A DNA stretch of 64,000 nt, taken from positions 164,096 through 228,095 of the forward strand of contig NW_001799511.1 in assembly GCF_000165425.1 (NCBI RefSeq), in the 5' to 3' direction. Each line of letters begins with the position of its first letter. Positions within the stretch are counted from its first letter, which is position 1. The DNA is from Paramecium tetraurelia (Eukaryota; Ciliophora; Oligohymenophorea; Peniculida; Parameciidae). A program made the translations under genes and the position numbers. The notes below the pieces were generated by a model that saw only the letters and a list, made by a program, of their open reading frames with translations, had not been told where the DNA came from and ran no database searches. Shown here in pieces: positions 38,238 to 48,592 of this stretch.

Positions 38238-38869
38238 AGAAGACTTCAATAAAATATATTATTTATTAATTTTATTTTTATAATAAACTAATCAAATACA
38301 ATTCTAATCATTAATAAAATAAGAATAATAATATTCCATATTTTATAATTAAATCAAAAATTTTCTTAATATAAATAAATCTTTACATGTCTTCCATATT
38401 TGTATCAAATAGATGCTTAAATCTTTTGATTCCATTAGTAATGTTATCTACTATGTAAAAGGCAGATAAATTGAAAAATCTAATAATTAAATTCTAACTT
38501 AAATTAAGAATACAATTTACTTAATAACCATGGTTTTAATGCAATTGATGAATTTAGAAAGAAGGAAATATTTAATCAATTTCCTGCATCTAAATGTATA
38601 ATATTAATCGAATAATTGATTAACTTAATATTTAGTATCTATAAATTTAGGAGTTTGTTGAATATCCAATAAACCAAATCATCGATTAGGAGAGTGTGGA
38701 CACCTAAGCACCGACTTGAGTTACCATTTAGAAGGATTTCTGAGGATATGCGAAAGAGATTACTTTATTTCAATAGGATGATGAAATTAAATTAGAATTT
38801 TAAAAATTTATTTTAAGAATAATCTGAAAATTTAAATTCTTATTTAGGTAATATTAAATTAATTGCTTT
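38238..38869 (+). pseudogene. Intergenic with a possible decayed gene
   Basis: Coding-like pieces lie on the plus strand between two genes. One frame reads QQLNSNLNQEYNLLNN then HGFNAIDEFRKKEIFNQF (about 38465-38590). Further on another frame reads EFVEYPINQIIDQESVDTQA, then TGA, VTIQKDF, TGA, GYAKEITLFQQDDEI (about 38650-38800). Both TGAs sit where a Trp would read naturally, so TGG to TGA changes in a dead host gene are plausible. No parent family is recognised. The first ~200 nt are plain AT-rich spacer. Confidence 0.3.
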
Positions 38870-39433
38870 TCATTAGGAATCACTATATGGAACACATCCA
38901 GTCCATGGTCTAGCTACGTATTAATTGAAACGACCGTCAAATTACAAAGTATTTGTAACTGTATTTTGGACTTATGTTTTGTACAATAAATTGTATTCAA
39001 CTGGATCCCTGGCTAAAACCCACATGAAGAATTTTGATGGTTCACTAACGATAGCCCATTGATATTATTCATTTTTGACTGGACCTAATTAGACAATCCA
39101 ATAATCAGCATATTCGAAAGGAGCTCCATCCAAATGTACTTTTAATTAGCCTGGTTATTCTGGATTTGGAATATAAGCATATCCTGTGATTTCCTTGATT
39201 TCACCTGAAGGAGATCCATATCTTTCCATATTTAAGACACTCAAATTTCCATCTGATTAGACACCATAAGTAGCTCTTGTGCAATAAGCATCTTTTTCAA
39301 ATGTTAAATGAACCCAAGGGCTGCTGGCCACTTCATACCAGTTACCCAAGTATTAAGTAACATTAAGTGTTTAAACACTCTATAATTAAGCAGATGCCAA
39401 TCCAAGAAGCACAACAATAATTAATTTGTTCAT
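38870..39433 (-). CDS. Secreted lipocalin (apolipoprotein D/Blc-like)
   Basis: An intronless 187-residue frame. It starts with a clear signal peptide (MNKLIIVVLLGLASAQ, cleavage after ASA). Next comes the lipocalin N-terminal motif as TQYLGNWYEVASSPW (GxW). Later segments fit the eight-stranded barrel: CTRATYGVQSDGNLSVLN, YWIVQLGPVKNEQYQWAIVS and the third-motif-like FMWVLARDP. Cys in CTRAT and Cys in WTGCVPYSDSQ near the end can form the usual disulfide. Lipocalins carry small hydrophobic ligands; this one would act in the secretory pathway or outside the cell. It sits 113 nt downstream of the large LRR gene on the same strand. The identification is strong at family level. Confidence 0.88.
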
Positions 39434-39545
39434 TTATTAATGAAAGATCAGGAATTAAATTCTGCTTTTCTTTCTAGAATAAGAACAATATTCTTCTTAA
39501 AATGATGATGCGTCATTAAATTTAATTATTAATAATAATAAAAAG

Positions 39546-42500
39546 TCATTTCATATTATTAATTTGGAACTTCTTCACTTCTATTGATTTTAAAAGTGAA
39601 AATTTAAATATTTCTCTTGCTCTATCACATCCAAAAAGTAGACGTAAAACATTTTAAGATCCAAATTACAAATTCAATTAATTATGTAAAGTTTGATCAA
39701 TCTCAAGTAATGTCATTTTACTTAAATCATATGTTCCTTTCAATTTGAAATAGTTTTGCTCACTCGCTTGCTTCTTTTGTGTTTCTGAAGTTAGTTTTGC
39801 ATATTTTTTATTTACTGTTTGTTCAAGCATTAAATCTGGCTTAAGGAAAAACCTATATAATGCTAATATTGAAAATGTTACCAATCTTCAAGATTTTCAG
39901 TGAATATTCGAATTTATGTACCATCATTGTGGATCAACATTCTTTTTTTGTGAAATTCTTTGAATTTGCTAAATATTGGTTTTTCAGGGTTAACAACGGC
40001 CCACATTGTACATCTTGGTTAAATACCATTACTTATATATAACAAAGCACCTTGACTGATTGTATCATCAGAAAACTTGATATTATTCAAAGCTATCTAA
40101 AATTTCATAAATGAAATTATTTTAGGGAAGAATATGATAGCTACTTCTAAAGAATCTTCATCTTTGAATGGAGGAGGCTAATCAGTTACAGAATAGAGAA
40201 CACAAATTCTTTGATCGCCTTCCATTTTATAACAGCCTTCGATCTAGAATATCAAAATATTATTTACTTGTGATTTATTAATTTTGAATATCAATTTAAG
40301 AGAAGTAAATTCCATTAATAATTTTGGGTTTTCAAATTAAATATTAGGATTAGCTTTCTTAGAGATCTCCTCATCTGCCTCACATAGTATAAAGTACTTA
40401 GAAGTCACTACTACTAATGAAGGCAGATTGAGGCCATTTTGTGTTTGATAATAGCATTTAATAAAATGTTCAACATAATAATCAGGTCTTTAATTTCCTT
40501 ATTACTCTTCGTCATCCTTATTCTTAATTAAGATTGATCTATTTAATAAACCTGATTGTAATTTTAATTAATAATCGAATGCAAATAAATCTTCTAATAT
40601 TTCTTGAATAAATGACTGTCTTATGAATTTTTTGTTAAAGACTTCCATTTTTGTTAACACAGATAGAATCTAAAATTTTAAGCTTTTACATTTTACAATA
40701 TATAGACCTACTAGTTTAATCAAAGAGGATCTTGTCTATGATTTGATTTTAAAGAACTTTTCATCTAAGCTTACCGCTGCTAAGAGACTTTTTTCTGATT
40801 GCATATCCCAAACAATAATTTCTAAGAATATTGTAAAACCTTATAATGGAAGCAAATTAAGTAAGATATATTCATCGATTTATCGATTGATAAGTGTAGC
40901 TATTTAATTTCTTTCTTCTATTCTTAATTTTTAGAAATCTTCGAGATAATCTTTTTCATAAGTTTCCATAATTTTATCTTCATATGATATTTTAGTTAAA
41001 TTAGATGTAATTTTGCTCATGCATTCACATGTCTCTTTAATCAAAACCAAATCATCATAAGTCAATGGGAACTTATCCTCATTTTGTAGTTTAACAGAGA
41101 TAATATCTAGCATATCTCTTACTGCTTTGGCAATAACAAAGAAGGATATTATAAAAGACTTCTCTTTAGCACAAAAAGAGTATTCTAAAATTACATTCAT
41201 TATTTTAAGATATTTGGCTCCTATATTCCCATTATGCCAATCAGCCCATTAGCAAATTAAAGTTAACTCTCTAATATATTCAGCTCTCTATCCCAATTAC
41301 TCAGCCATTTTCTATCTTTGAACATTTGGTTTATTTTGATCCTAAGGACAATAACCTAGTAAGGCATAAACTATTCTTAAATAAGCACATACAGTAATTG
41401 TTCTTTCTTCAAATTTAATACCAGTATAAGTAATGTGTTCCTAAGTTATACTTAATGCTTTCTTTGTGAACATTGGGAAATGAATAATCTTATTTGGATT
41501 AAAATAGGGTTTCTATTTAATGAATCCTCTTAATGGATCTGTAGGCATTGGTAATCCTTGAAATATTGTTGTTAATTTCTCATTCATTCTTGTAGTAGAT
41601 AATTTTTTCACCTCTTACTGTTTATTTAAACTATCACAGTACTCATGAACTTGTTCACGAATATAGAAATTGATTGAATTAAGCATTCTTTCGAATATCA
41701 ATTAGTTTCCAAAGGTTTCAAGAAAGTATTCTTTCAAAGACAAGGATTTAGCTGACTAATTTCGACCAACTAAGAAACCCAACAAGTTTATAGCTCCTTC
41801 CTAATCGTAGAATAATTGATGTTAACTTATATGATAAACAGAATCCTCTTGGTTTTCAACAATTAGAAATGGATCTGCACTAGTTTTCATAGCATCCCAT
41901 ATTTCAGTTTATTTGGATCTCCTATCTAAAGCTGTTTTCTTCCAAATCTTTTGAATTTCCTTAAAATCATATAAACCTGGATTTTTGACTTTACTCAAAT
42001 CTTCTACATCATCTTCCGGTCTCATTTCTAAATTCTCTGCAATTCTAATCAAAATTCTATCAGATACCTTCTTGTAAGGCAACAATGCATCTCTATTAAA
42101 TAAGACTGAAATCAGGTATGTATTTTACTTACCAATAAAGGATCTCTCAATATCAATGTCTAAGGTTTCAGGTGTGAGCAAACTATCTTCATTTAGAAGT
42201 GAGACCTTCATACATTAAGCCTAGTAGAGTCCTTTCAGATTCTCTCTTAATAATGGCTCACAATGTAATGACTTCAAAAAATTGTTGGTTCCAAAAGATA
42301 ATTCGACCTTCTCTTAATATTCTGAATTGTCTTCACCTAATTCTAATAAATCACGTTCTTGATTTCTCTCTAAAATATCAAGGGCATATAATGTTGCATT
42401 CTAACTGAACACTGTAACAAAATCTTCTCTGGATGATGATTTCTCTCCAACTACAATCTTTGTCAAAATCATCATAATATTAGCAACCACACTTTCTGTT

Positions 42501-44782
42501 TTACCAGCACCCAAATTCCTATAGGAACCTAAGAGTGTAACTAATTTGCCAATTTCCTTAGAATCTAATTAAGAAACCTTAATAGTTAATAGACATTAGA
42601 CTACAGCCAATCTGACCATATCACTAGGAGTAGCTAAAACAATGAATAAAGCTTCATCTCTTCCATTGTTATCTAAATTCTTACTTACTTCCATGCAAAT
42701 ATCAGAAATTGGACTATCATACCCAATGGCATTCTTAGAGAAAAATTTGAGTAGTTTAATGATACTTCTAAATACCTCATGCACTTTTACATTCAGTAAA
42801 GAACTGAGGTTTTTAGTTAATTTCTAGATAGTTGGATCTAACTGTTTCATCATCAAAACATAGTAGTCTCCTCCTAAGTAGTGCAATAGCAATTCGCAAT
42901 TATGAGTTTTTAAACATATGTATTTGACAATCTCATTGTTATCCACTCCAGGTTATTATACTTTAATTACTTTGTTTTTCAATAGCTTTCTAATATAAAT
43001 GGCTACTGCATTTATTAAATACGGATGTATTGCTGGAATTGTTGCCATCTATAACAATTCATTCACTAAAAAGCTCTCTTTTATTTATTATTATACTATG
43101 TTATCTGATTTCCATATTGTTCCATATACCTATATGAGAATCCCCACTTTTTCATATCTCAATAAGATAGTATCCTTGTTCTCTTTTGTTTCAGGATTTA
43201 AAAGGGAATTTCTGAACTTTTTAAACATAAACAGATATTTCCTTAGTTCATCCTCCACATCCTTAATAAAGTTACACGCTGTTTATCTTGACTCCAATAC
43301 TTCCTTAGTGCATATCTGACTCCTTTTCATTGAATTATTGATCAAATACAAGATGCCTATGTATTATTCATCCAATTCAGATTTCAATAACAGTTTGAAT
43401 AAAACTAAGCTCTTAGATATGATCCCTCTATAATGATATTCATTTGCAAACTTTTGAAATTCTGCTAACTAAGCCATGAAATTTAGAAATAGAACATCTC
43501 TCTATTGTTGTTCTTCTCTTAAGTTATCCATATCCTTCATATAATTGGCCATAATCTAATCCAGCCAATCTACAAAATTAAATTGAGCCAACTTTATTGG
43601 AACCATTTCCTCGTCATCTCTTTCTTCGACAGTTCTCAAAATACCTTCCATGACAAATGTAGGAACATATTCTAACTCCTTTTATTATTGCAATAAAGGA
43701 ATGCTATATTTCTAAATAATGTTCCTAGCTATTAATGCCATACCAGTTCCACTTCTCACTATTTCCACCACCATTTAAAAGCATCTCCGACCAATTTCTA
43801 AACATCTCACAATTGCTAATTAAGCCAAAGCCTTTAGAATTTACTCTACGTAACTCTATTGATTTTAAGCAAAAAGAAAGCAATTTTATAAGAAACTGTC
43901 TATATATTCTGCAATTTGTTGCTACTTCTTTGGATCCTTATCAAGGAAACACAAATCAGCTTTATTTGGTTAAACAATAATTCTATTCACTAAATCGTCT
44001 ATCCTTCTTAGACAAGGGACAATTGCCTAAGGATCATTTATACATTTAGTTATCTTCTCACATAGTTGTTTAGCATACTCCTAATCTTCATCATCAGGTT
44101 CACTATCAATAAACTCTACATCTCCTAATACTTCTTCAATATTGAAATTAGCATCGGGTACAAATAAATCTATAGATTTGGTATTCAAAGTTTTCAGTAT
44201 TCCAGATAATGTAACAGCAAATGCAGTTTCAATAAGAGGTTGTCTTTTTAGAAATGGATTTCTCAAAATGTTCAAAGTCTATATTTTCAATTGCTTTAAT
44301 TCCTCAAGAATGTTCTTAATATCATATCCATGAGCAAATTTAATTAAGTTATCATTGATTAATAGCACTTCTAAGTTTTTTGAGAATTATTTAATGTCAT
44401 TATTTTGAATTGTTGTAATAGAGTTATGAGATATATCAATATATTTAAGTTAAGATAAGGGACCACAATCAGGAAATCGTTTTAATCTGTTATGCTATAA
44501 ATTTAGCATTTGCAAACTCTATGTTTTTAATTTAACATCTTCTATAATATTGTTGCTAGCATCTAATGTTCTCAAATTATAAAATTAATTCACTTCCTCG
44601 ATCATTTTTAATCGATTTTTAGACAAGTTGATTATGCCAATCTTCTTCCTCAAATCCAGTTTTAATTAATCAAATGCCACTATACGAACAAGTCCTCCCT
44701 CTTCTGAAAAATCAAGCTCATCGTCATGTTTATCAATCTGATTTAAAATCTGATCAAGAGTTAATTCAATTTCTTATAACAT
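39546..44782 (-). CDS. Large LRR protein with helical-repeat body
   Basis: Two introns (27 nt near 42118-42144 and 29 nt near 39856-39884) leave exactly 1,727 codons. Residues ~25-170 are SDS22-like leucine-rich repeats (INLSKNRLKMIEEV, TLDASNNIIEDVKL, MLNLQHNRLKRFPDC, YIDISHNSITTIQ), capped by an LRRcap-like segment. The rest is mainly helical, armadillo/HEAT-like (FIVLATPSDMVRLAVVQCLL). About residues 1380-1600 have a beta-rich, possibly PH-like section (PSLVVVTSKYFILCEAD, RMLIHNDGTQIRIF). It ends in a charged helical region. No catalytic motif is seen. An SDS22-type LRR head on a long helical solenoid suggests a scaffold, perhaps ciliary, but I cannot name it. It sits 40 nt downstream of the next LRR gene. 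Confidence 0.75.
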
Positions 44783-44822
44783 GTGAAATATATTATTATT
44801 CTGTATACTTGTAAAAATTAAT

Positions 44823-46130
44823 TCAATTAATAAAATATTGACTTGATACTTAAATATCATAAGGAATGTTTTGTTCGACATAGGCCATTTCGATATGATT
44901 GTCTACAATATAAGTATGGAAGTCCCAGAATCTTTCAGCTGCAATTATCTTTAATAAATAATTAACTACCTTATTTTTTGTTATTTTTCATTCTGTATTT
45001 ATGAAATGCTTATAAGGCCATCTAACCAAAATGATTTTAATAAAGCTTGAGTGATACAAGCATATCATTTGTTTCCAATGATTCTGCTATCATCTTCAGT
45101 CCATTGTCATCAATATCATTCCTAACCATATCTAAATGTATTAATGTTCGCTAAATTTAATCCCAATCAATTACATTCTTGCTTAAAGCCTATGAAATTG
45201 CCTTTGCACCATAATGTCCTGTTCTATTTGAAGTTAATATTAGACTCTCTAACACGCAATATTCACCACACAAATATTTAGCAATAGCTTCGCACCCCTT
45301 AAATGAAATTCGATTTGCTGTTAAGTCCAAGACTCTTAACTTATTGTTTTCTAATAAATGCTCTGTGATGATATATATGGCATCACATGTAAAATTATGT
45401 TTTTGCAAAGAGATTTTTTCCAATCCTCTATTGGAATGAAACATTTTTCCAAAATGAATTGCTGTCTCCTATCCAATTGAATGATAAACTGGGTTATCCA
45501 AATTTAATATTTATAATGTATTATTCTTCCAATTCAAAATTGATGTAATTGCCTAATAAATCTAAAAAACTTCCTTACAATCACACCGTCATGATCTATT
45601 CCATTGTTGGCTAAATTTAATTCTACAATAGATTTATTATTAAATAACATCTCAACAATAGACATTGCCCCTTTGGTTTATAAATTGTTAAAGTTCAAAT
45701 TCAGATGAGTCAAGGTTTGTATATCCTTAATCCCTTCTGCTATCAATTCTCCTCCTTCGACACCAATTTTATTACTCTATAAATTGAGACTTTCCAATGA
45801 ATTACATCCTTATTTAATTTATAGAGATTTAGTACCTGATAAAAATTTTGATAATTCTTGAACTCCTACATTAGTTATTTCATTAAATGATAGATCTATG
45901 TGTTGGATATTTTCCTTGTAATTTTGAAGACAAGAAAGTAATAAAATTAAATCTTAATCTAACATCCGCTAATTGAAATTGAGCTTGTAATTTCCTCTAA
46001 AAATTAAATCAATATCGTTCGCTTTAGTTTAATAAGTTCTCACTATTGCTTCATTCACAGGTTTCGAAAATTCAGAGCATTATCTTTTATAATCAGTTGC
46101 AATTTTAGGTCTTATAATTTCCCAATCCAT
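44823..46130 (-). CDS. RNase-inhibitor-type LRR protein
   Basis: Introns of 23 and 31 nt leave 417 residues. It starts MDWEIIRPKIATDYKRQCSE and runs into about ten RI-type repeats: HIDLSFNEITNVGVQELSKF, SLNLQSNKIGVEGGELIAEG, HLNLNFNNLQTKGAMSIVEM, ELNLANNGIDHDG, VLDLTANRISFKGCEAIAKY, HLDMVRNDIDDNGLKMIAES. These form a horseshoe used for protein binding (NLR, RanGAP and axonemal DRC families). The C-terminus (AERFWDFHTYIVDNHIEMAY) is non-repeat. The 3' exon needs the longer 31-nt intron to stay in frame. It is head-to-head with the next small gene, start codons 11 nt apart. The exact family is not resolved. Confidence 0.8.
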
Positions 46131-46141
46131 TATTTTAATTA

Positions 46142-46470
46142 ATGCAATAATAATTAAATTCTTAAGTTATTTTAGATCGTAATCAAGAATTCAAAGGAGT
46201 TGAGTTCTAATTCAACTCTAGAAAGATTGTTGTTGAAAACATAGATTCTCTAGAACCATTATCAAAGTATATTGATGCAGATAAACTCAATGAAATTCTC
46301 AGTAATTATAATCTTACTAGGAAGATTATAAAATTGAGGATTCAAAAAAAGGAGAAGAAGGCATGAAATTGAATTCGCATATTAAATATTATGACTTCTC
46401 TAGACCTCCAACTGGTATTCCTAAAAAGGCTTTCAGAGCATATAGCGCTATAGCAAAGAAAAAGAAGTGA
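46142..46470 (+). CDS. Small protein of unknown function
   Basis: With one 23-nt intron (acceptor AAG) this reads 101 residues. It begins MQQQLNSQVILDRNQEFKGV and ends GIPKKAFRAYSAIAKKKK. The middle is acidic (SLEPLSKYIDADKLNEIL) and the C-terminus strongly basic. Codon-like composition on both sides of the intron and a natural end support a gene. I do not recognise it. It shares an 11-nt divergent start region with the LRR gene. Using the 19-nt intron that ends at the earlier TAG breaks the frame, so the 23-nt version is preferred. Confidence 0.55.
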
Positions 46471-46680
46471 ATACATATTATCATTATTATTCAAGCTATT
46501 TTAGTAAAAAATTATAGCATTTTGAGAATATCATAAGAAATACAATCTGATAAGTTTTCTTGATTATATATTAATAAGGCTTCAGCTATGCGAAATTAAT
46601 AGAGCATTTTGGACTAATTATATAAATTTCAATGATTAATTATCATGCTTAGTTATATATAAATAATTTATATTAATTGA

Positions 46681-46953
46681 ATGACCAATTCTAGGGTTCA
46701 TGCCATTGATTCTCTAAAACCTTAATCTTTAATCCATATGGAATCTCAAGAACAAATTTAGGATAATCAAATTGTCATTTGTAAAACTAATCCTAATATA
46801 AAATCAATCCTCAAAAAATAGGAAGGATAATAGAAAGAGAAGAAGTAACTTCAGTTTAAAGACGATCGAAATAAAATTTATGTAGTTGAAAATTGGAAAA
46901 TTTATAATACCCCTTTCGATGAGGATGACAGTTGCTGCTGTTTAATATAATGA
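46681..46953 (+). CDS. Candidate prenylated PP1-binding protein
   Basis: An intronless 90-residue frame. It contains KSILKKQ (~43-49), then KKQLQFKDD (~56-64), then VENWKIYN (~72-79). It ends DEDDSCCCLIQ. KSILKK matches the SILK docking motif and KQLQF matches the RVxF motif ([RK]x[VIL]x[FW]) of protein phosphatase 1 regulators, in the usual order with SILK first. The last four residues, CLIQ, are a good CaaX prenylation box, with two upstream Cys that could be palmitoylated. Together this suggests a membrane-tethered PP1 regulator, which is inference from short motifs. It lies 40 nt from the end of the following minus-strand kinase-fusion gene (convergent). Confidence 0.55.
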
Positions 46954-46992
46954 ATTTTTTTAAAGATTAATAATTCATACTAATTAACTAAA

Positions 46993-47973
46993 TCATAATT
47001 ATGCACGCAAGTATTAAGTTATTTCTTAAAACGATGGTCTTTTATTCGGATCTTGATCCCAACATTTGATCATCAAATCTTTTAAAAATGAAGGACACCC
47101 TAACTAAATTAAGTTTAGATCTGGTCTTCCATGATCAACAGTTACTAATTTCATAATCGCAGGAGGATTTGTAGATAACTGTTTATAAGGTGTTTCTCTG
47201 CAACATATTTCCCATAACACTATCTAAAATTAGAATAACTATTATACTGCATATGAATACACATCTGCTTTTATAGTATACGGGACATTCTAAAATACTT
47301 CAGGAGCCATCCAATGCTACAAATTAGATAATATATTATACAAATGTTCCTAATATTCCTGTCATTATCTCACCATTATCAGCTTAAACTCTTGCTAAAC
47401 CAAAGTCAGCTATCTTTATATTCACCTTAGTTTAGTCGTAGGTCTATTCTAATAATAAACTAACATTAATAATAACAAGTACTTTAAACTTTTTAAGTCT
47501 CTATGAATCAATGGTGGATTCAATTTATGAAGATGTAACATTCCTTCTGCAATTTACCATGCTATTTTGACTCTATTCTACCAACTAATATCTAGATGCT
47601 TTTTTCTATGTAATAAATCAAACAATGTCCCTCCTGCACAAAATTCTGTTACAATATAGAGTTCGTCATCCTTTTAAGATATTCCCATCAATTAGACCAA
47701 ATTATTATGTTTCTGAATTGTTACAAATGCAGATATTTCTCTCCTAAATTCCTTTAAATGATTTTCATTCAATGACTTTATTTTCATTTTCTTTATTGCC
47801 ACTTCCCCTCCTCTCCAATATCCCTTATACACTTCACAGCTACTTCCTGTTCCAATTAATCTTTCTAATCTTAGTTGATCGTGAGAAATCATCCATTCTT
47901 AAACGTCTAAAATAAGATGATAATTTATTTACTTTTCCCCTACTTTTAGAAATAATCTACAACTTAAAAATTA

Positions 47974-48018
<45 letters not shown>

Positions 48019-48510
48019 TATTATTATTATTACTATAATTATTAACTGATCTCTACTTTTTATTATGAAATATTATTATTTTTACTTTTCTCATTCAACT
48101 AATTGAATTAATCAAAGTAATTATGATTTATTGGCTAAGAATTTGCTGATTAAATTCTTTAATTTTAAAGTAAACCATTTTAATTACTTGTTCCATTGTG
48201 TTTTTATCCCCAATTCAAAAATTCTTCATCATTTAACAATTCCTTTGTCAATTTTACATTTTAGTTTACCAATGGTGCTCTTATATTATTTTACAATTAT
48301 TCATTGGGTTTATTTGGAAATTATTCTGTCTCATCTTCGTTTTGGTGAACCTCATCTTCGTCTGAAAAATCTAAACCTTGATATAAATAGGACCCTTATT
48401 ATTACTATTTGGTTTATTTCTTTTTCTGTTCTACATTCTTGTTTAGGCTCGATTGATTTTCTTGTTATTGTTTTAAAATTTATAACTCCTCTTATTATTA
48501 TAACTATAAC

Positions 48511-48592
<82 letters not shown>

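Noticed and set aside
42999-43319. A 106-codon plus-strand ORF rich in Phe, Tyr and Ser.
   Set aside because: It lies antisense to the large LRR gene, whose frame has exact exon arithmetic.
47889-47892. ATGA overlap suggesting two translationally coupled genes, ANTH protein then kinase.
   Set aside because: A 26-nt intron (47907-47932) removes the TGA from frame and joins the parts through the kinase-typical EWMISHDQL sequence.
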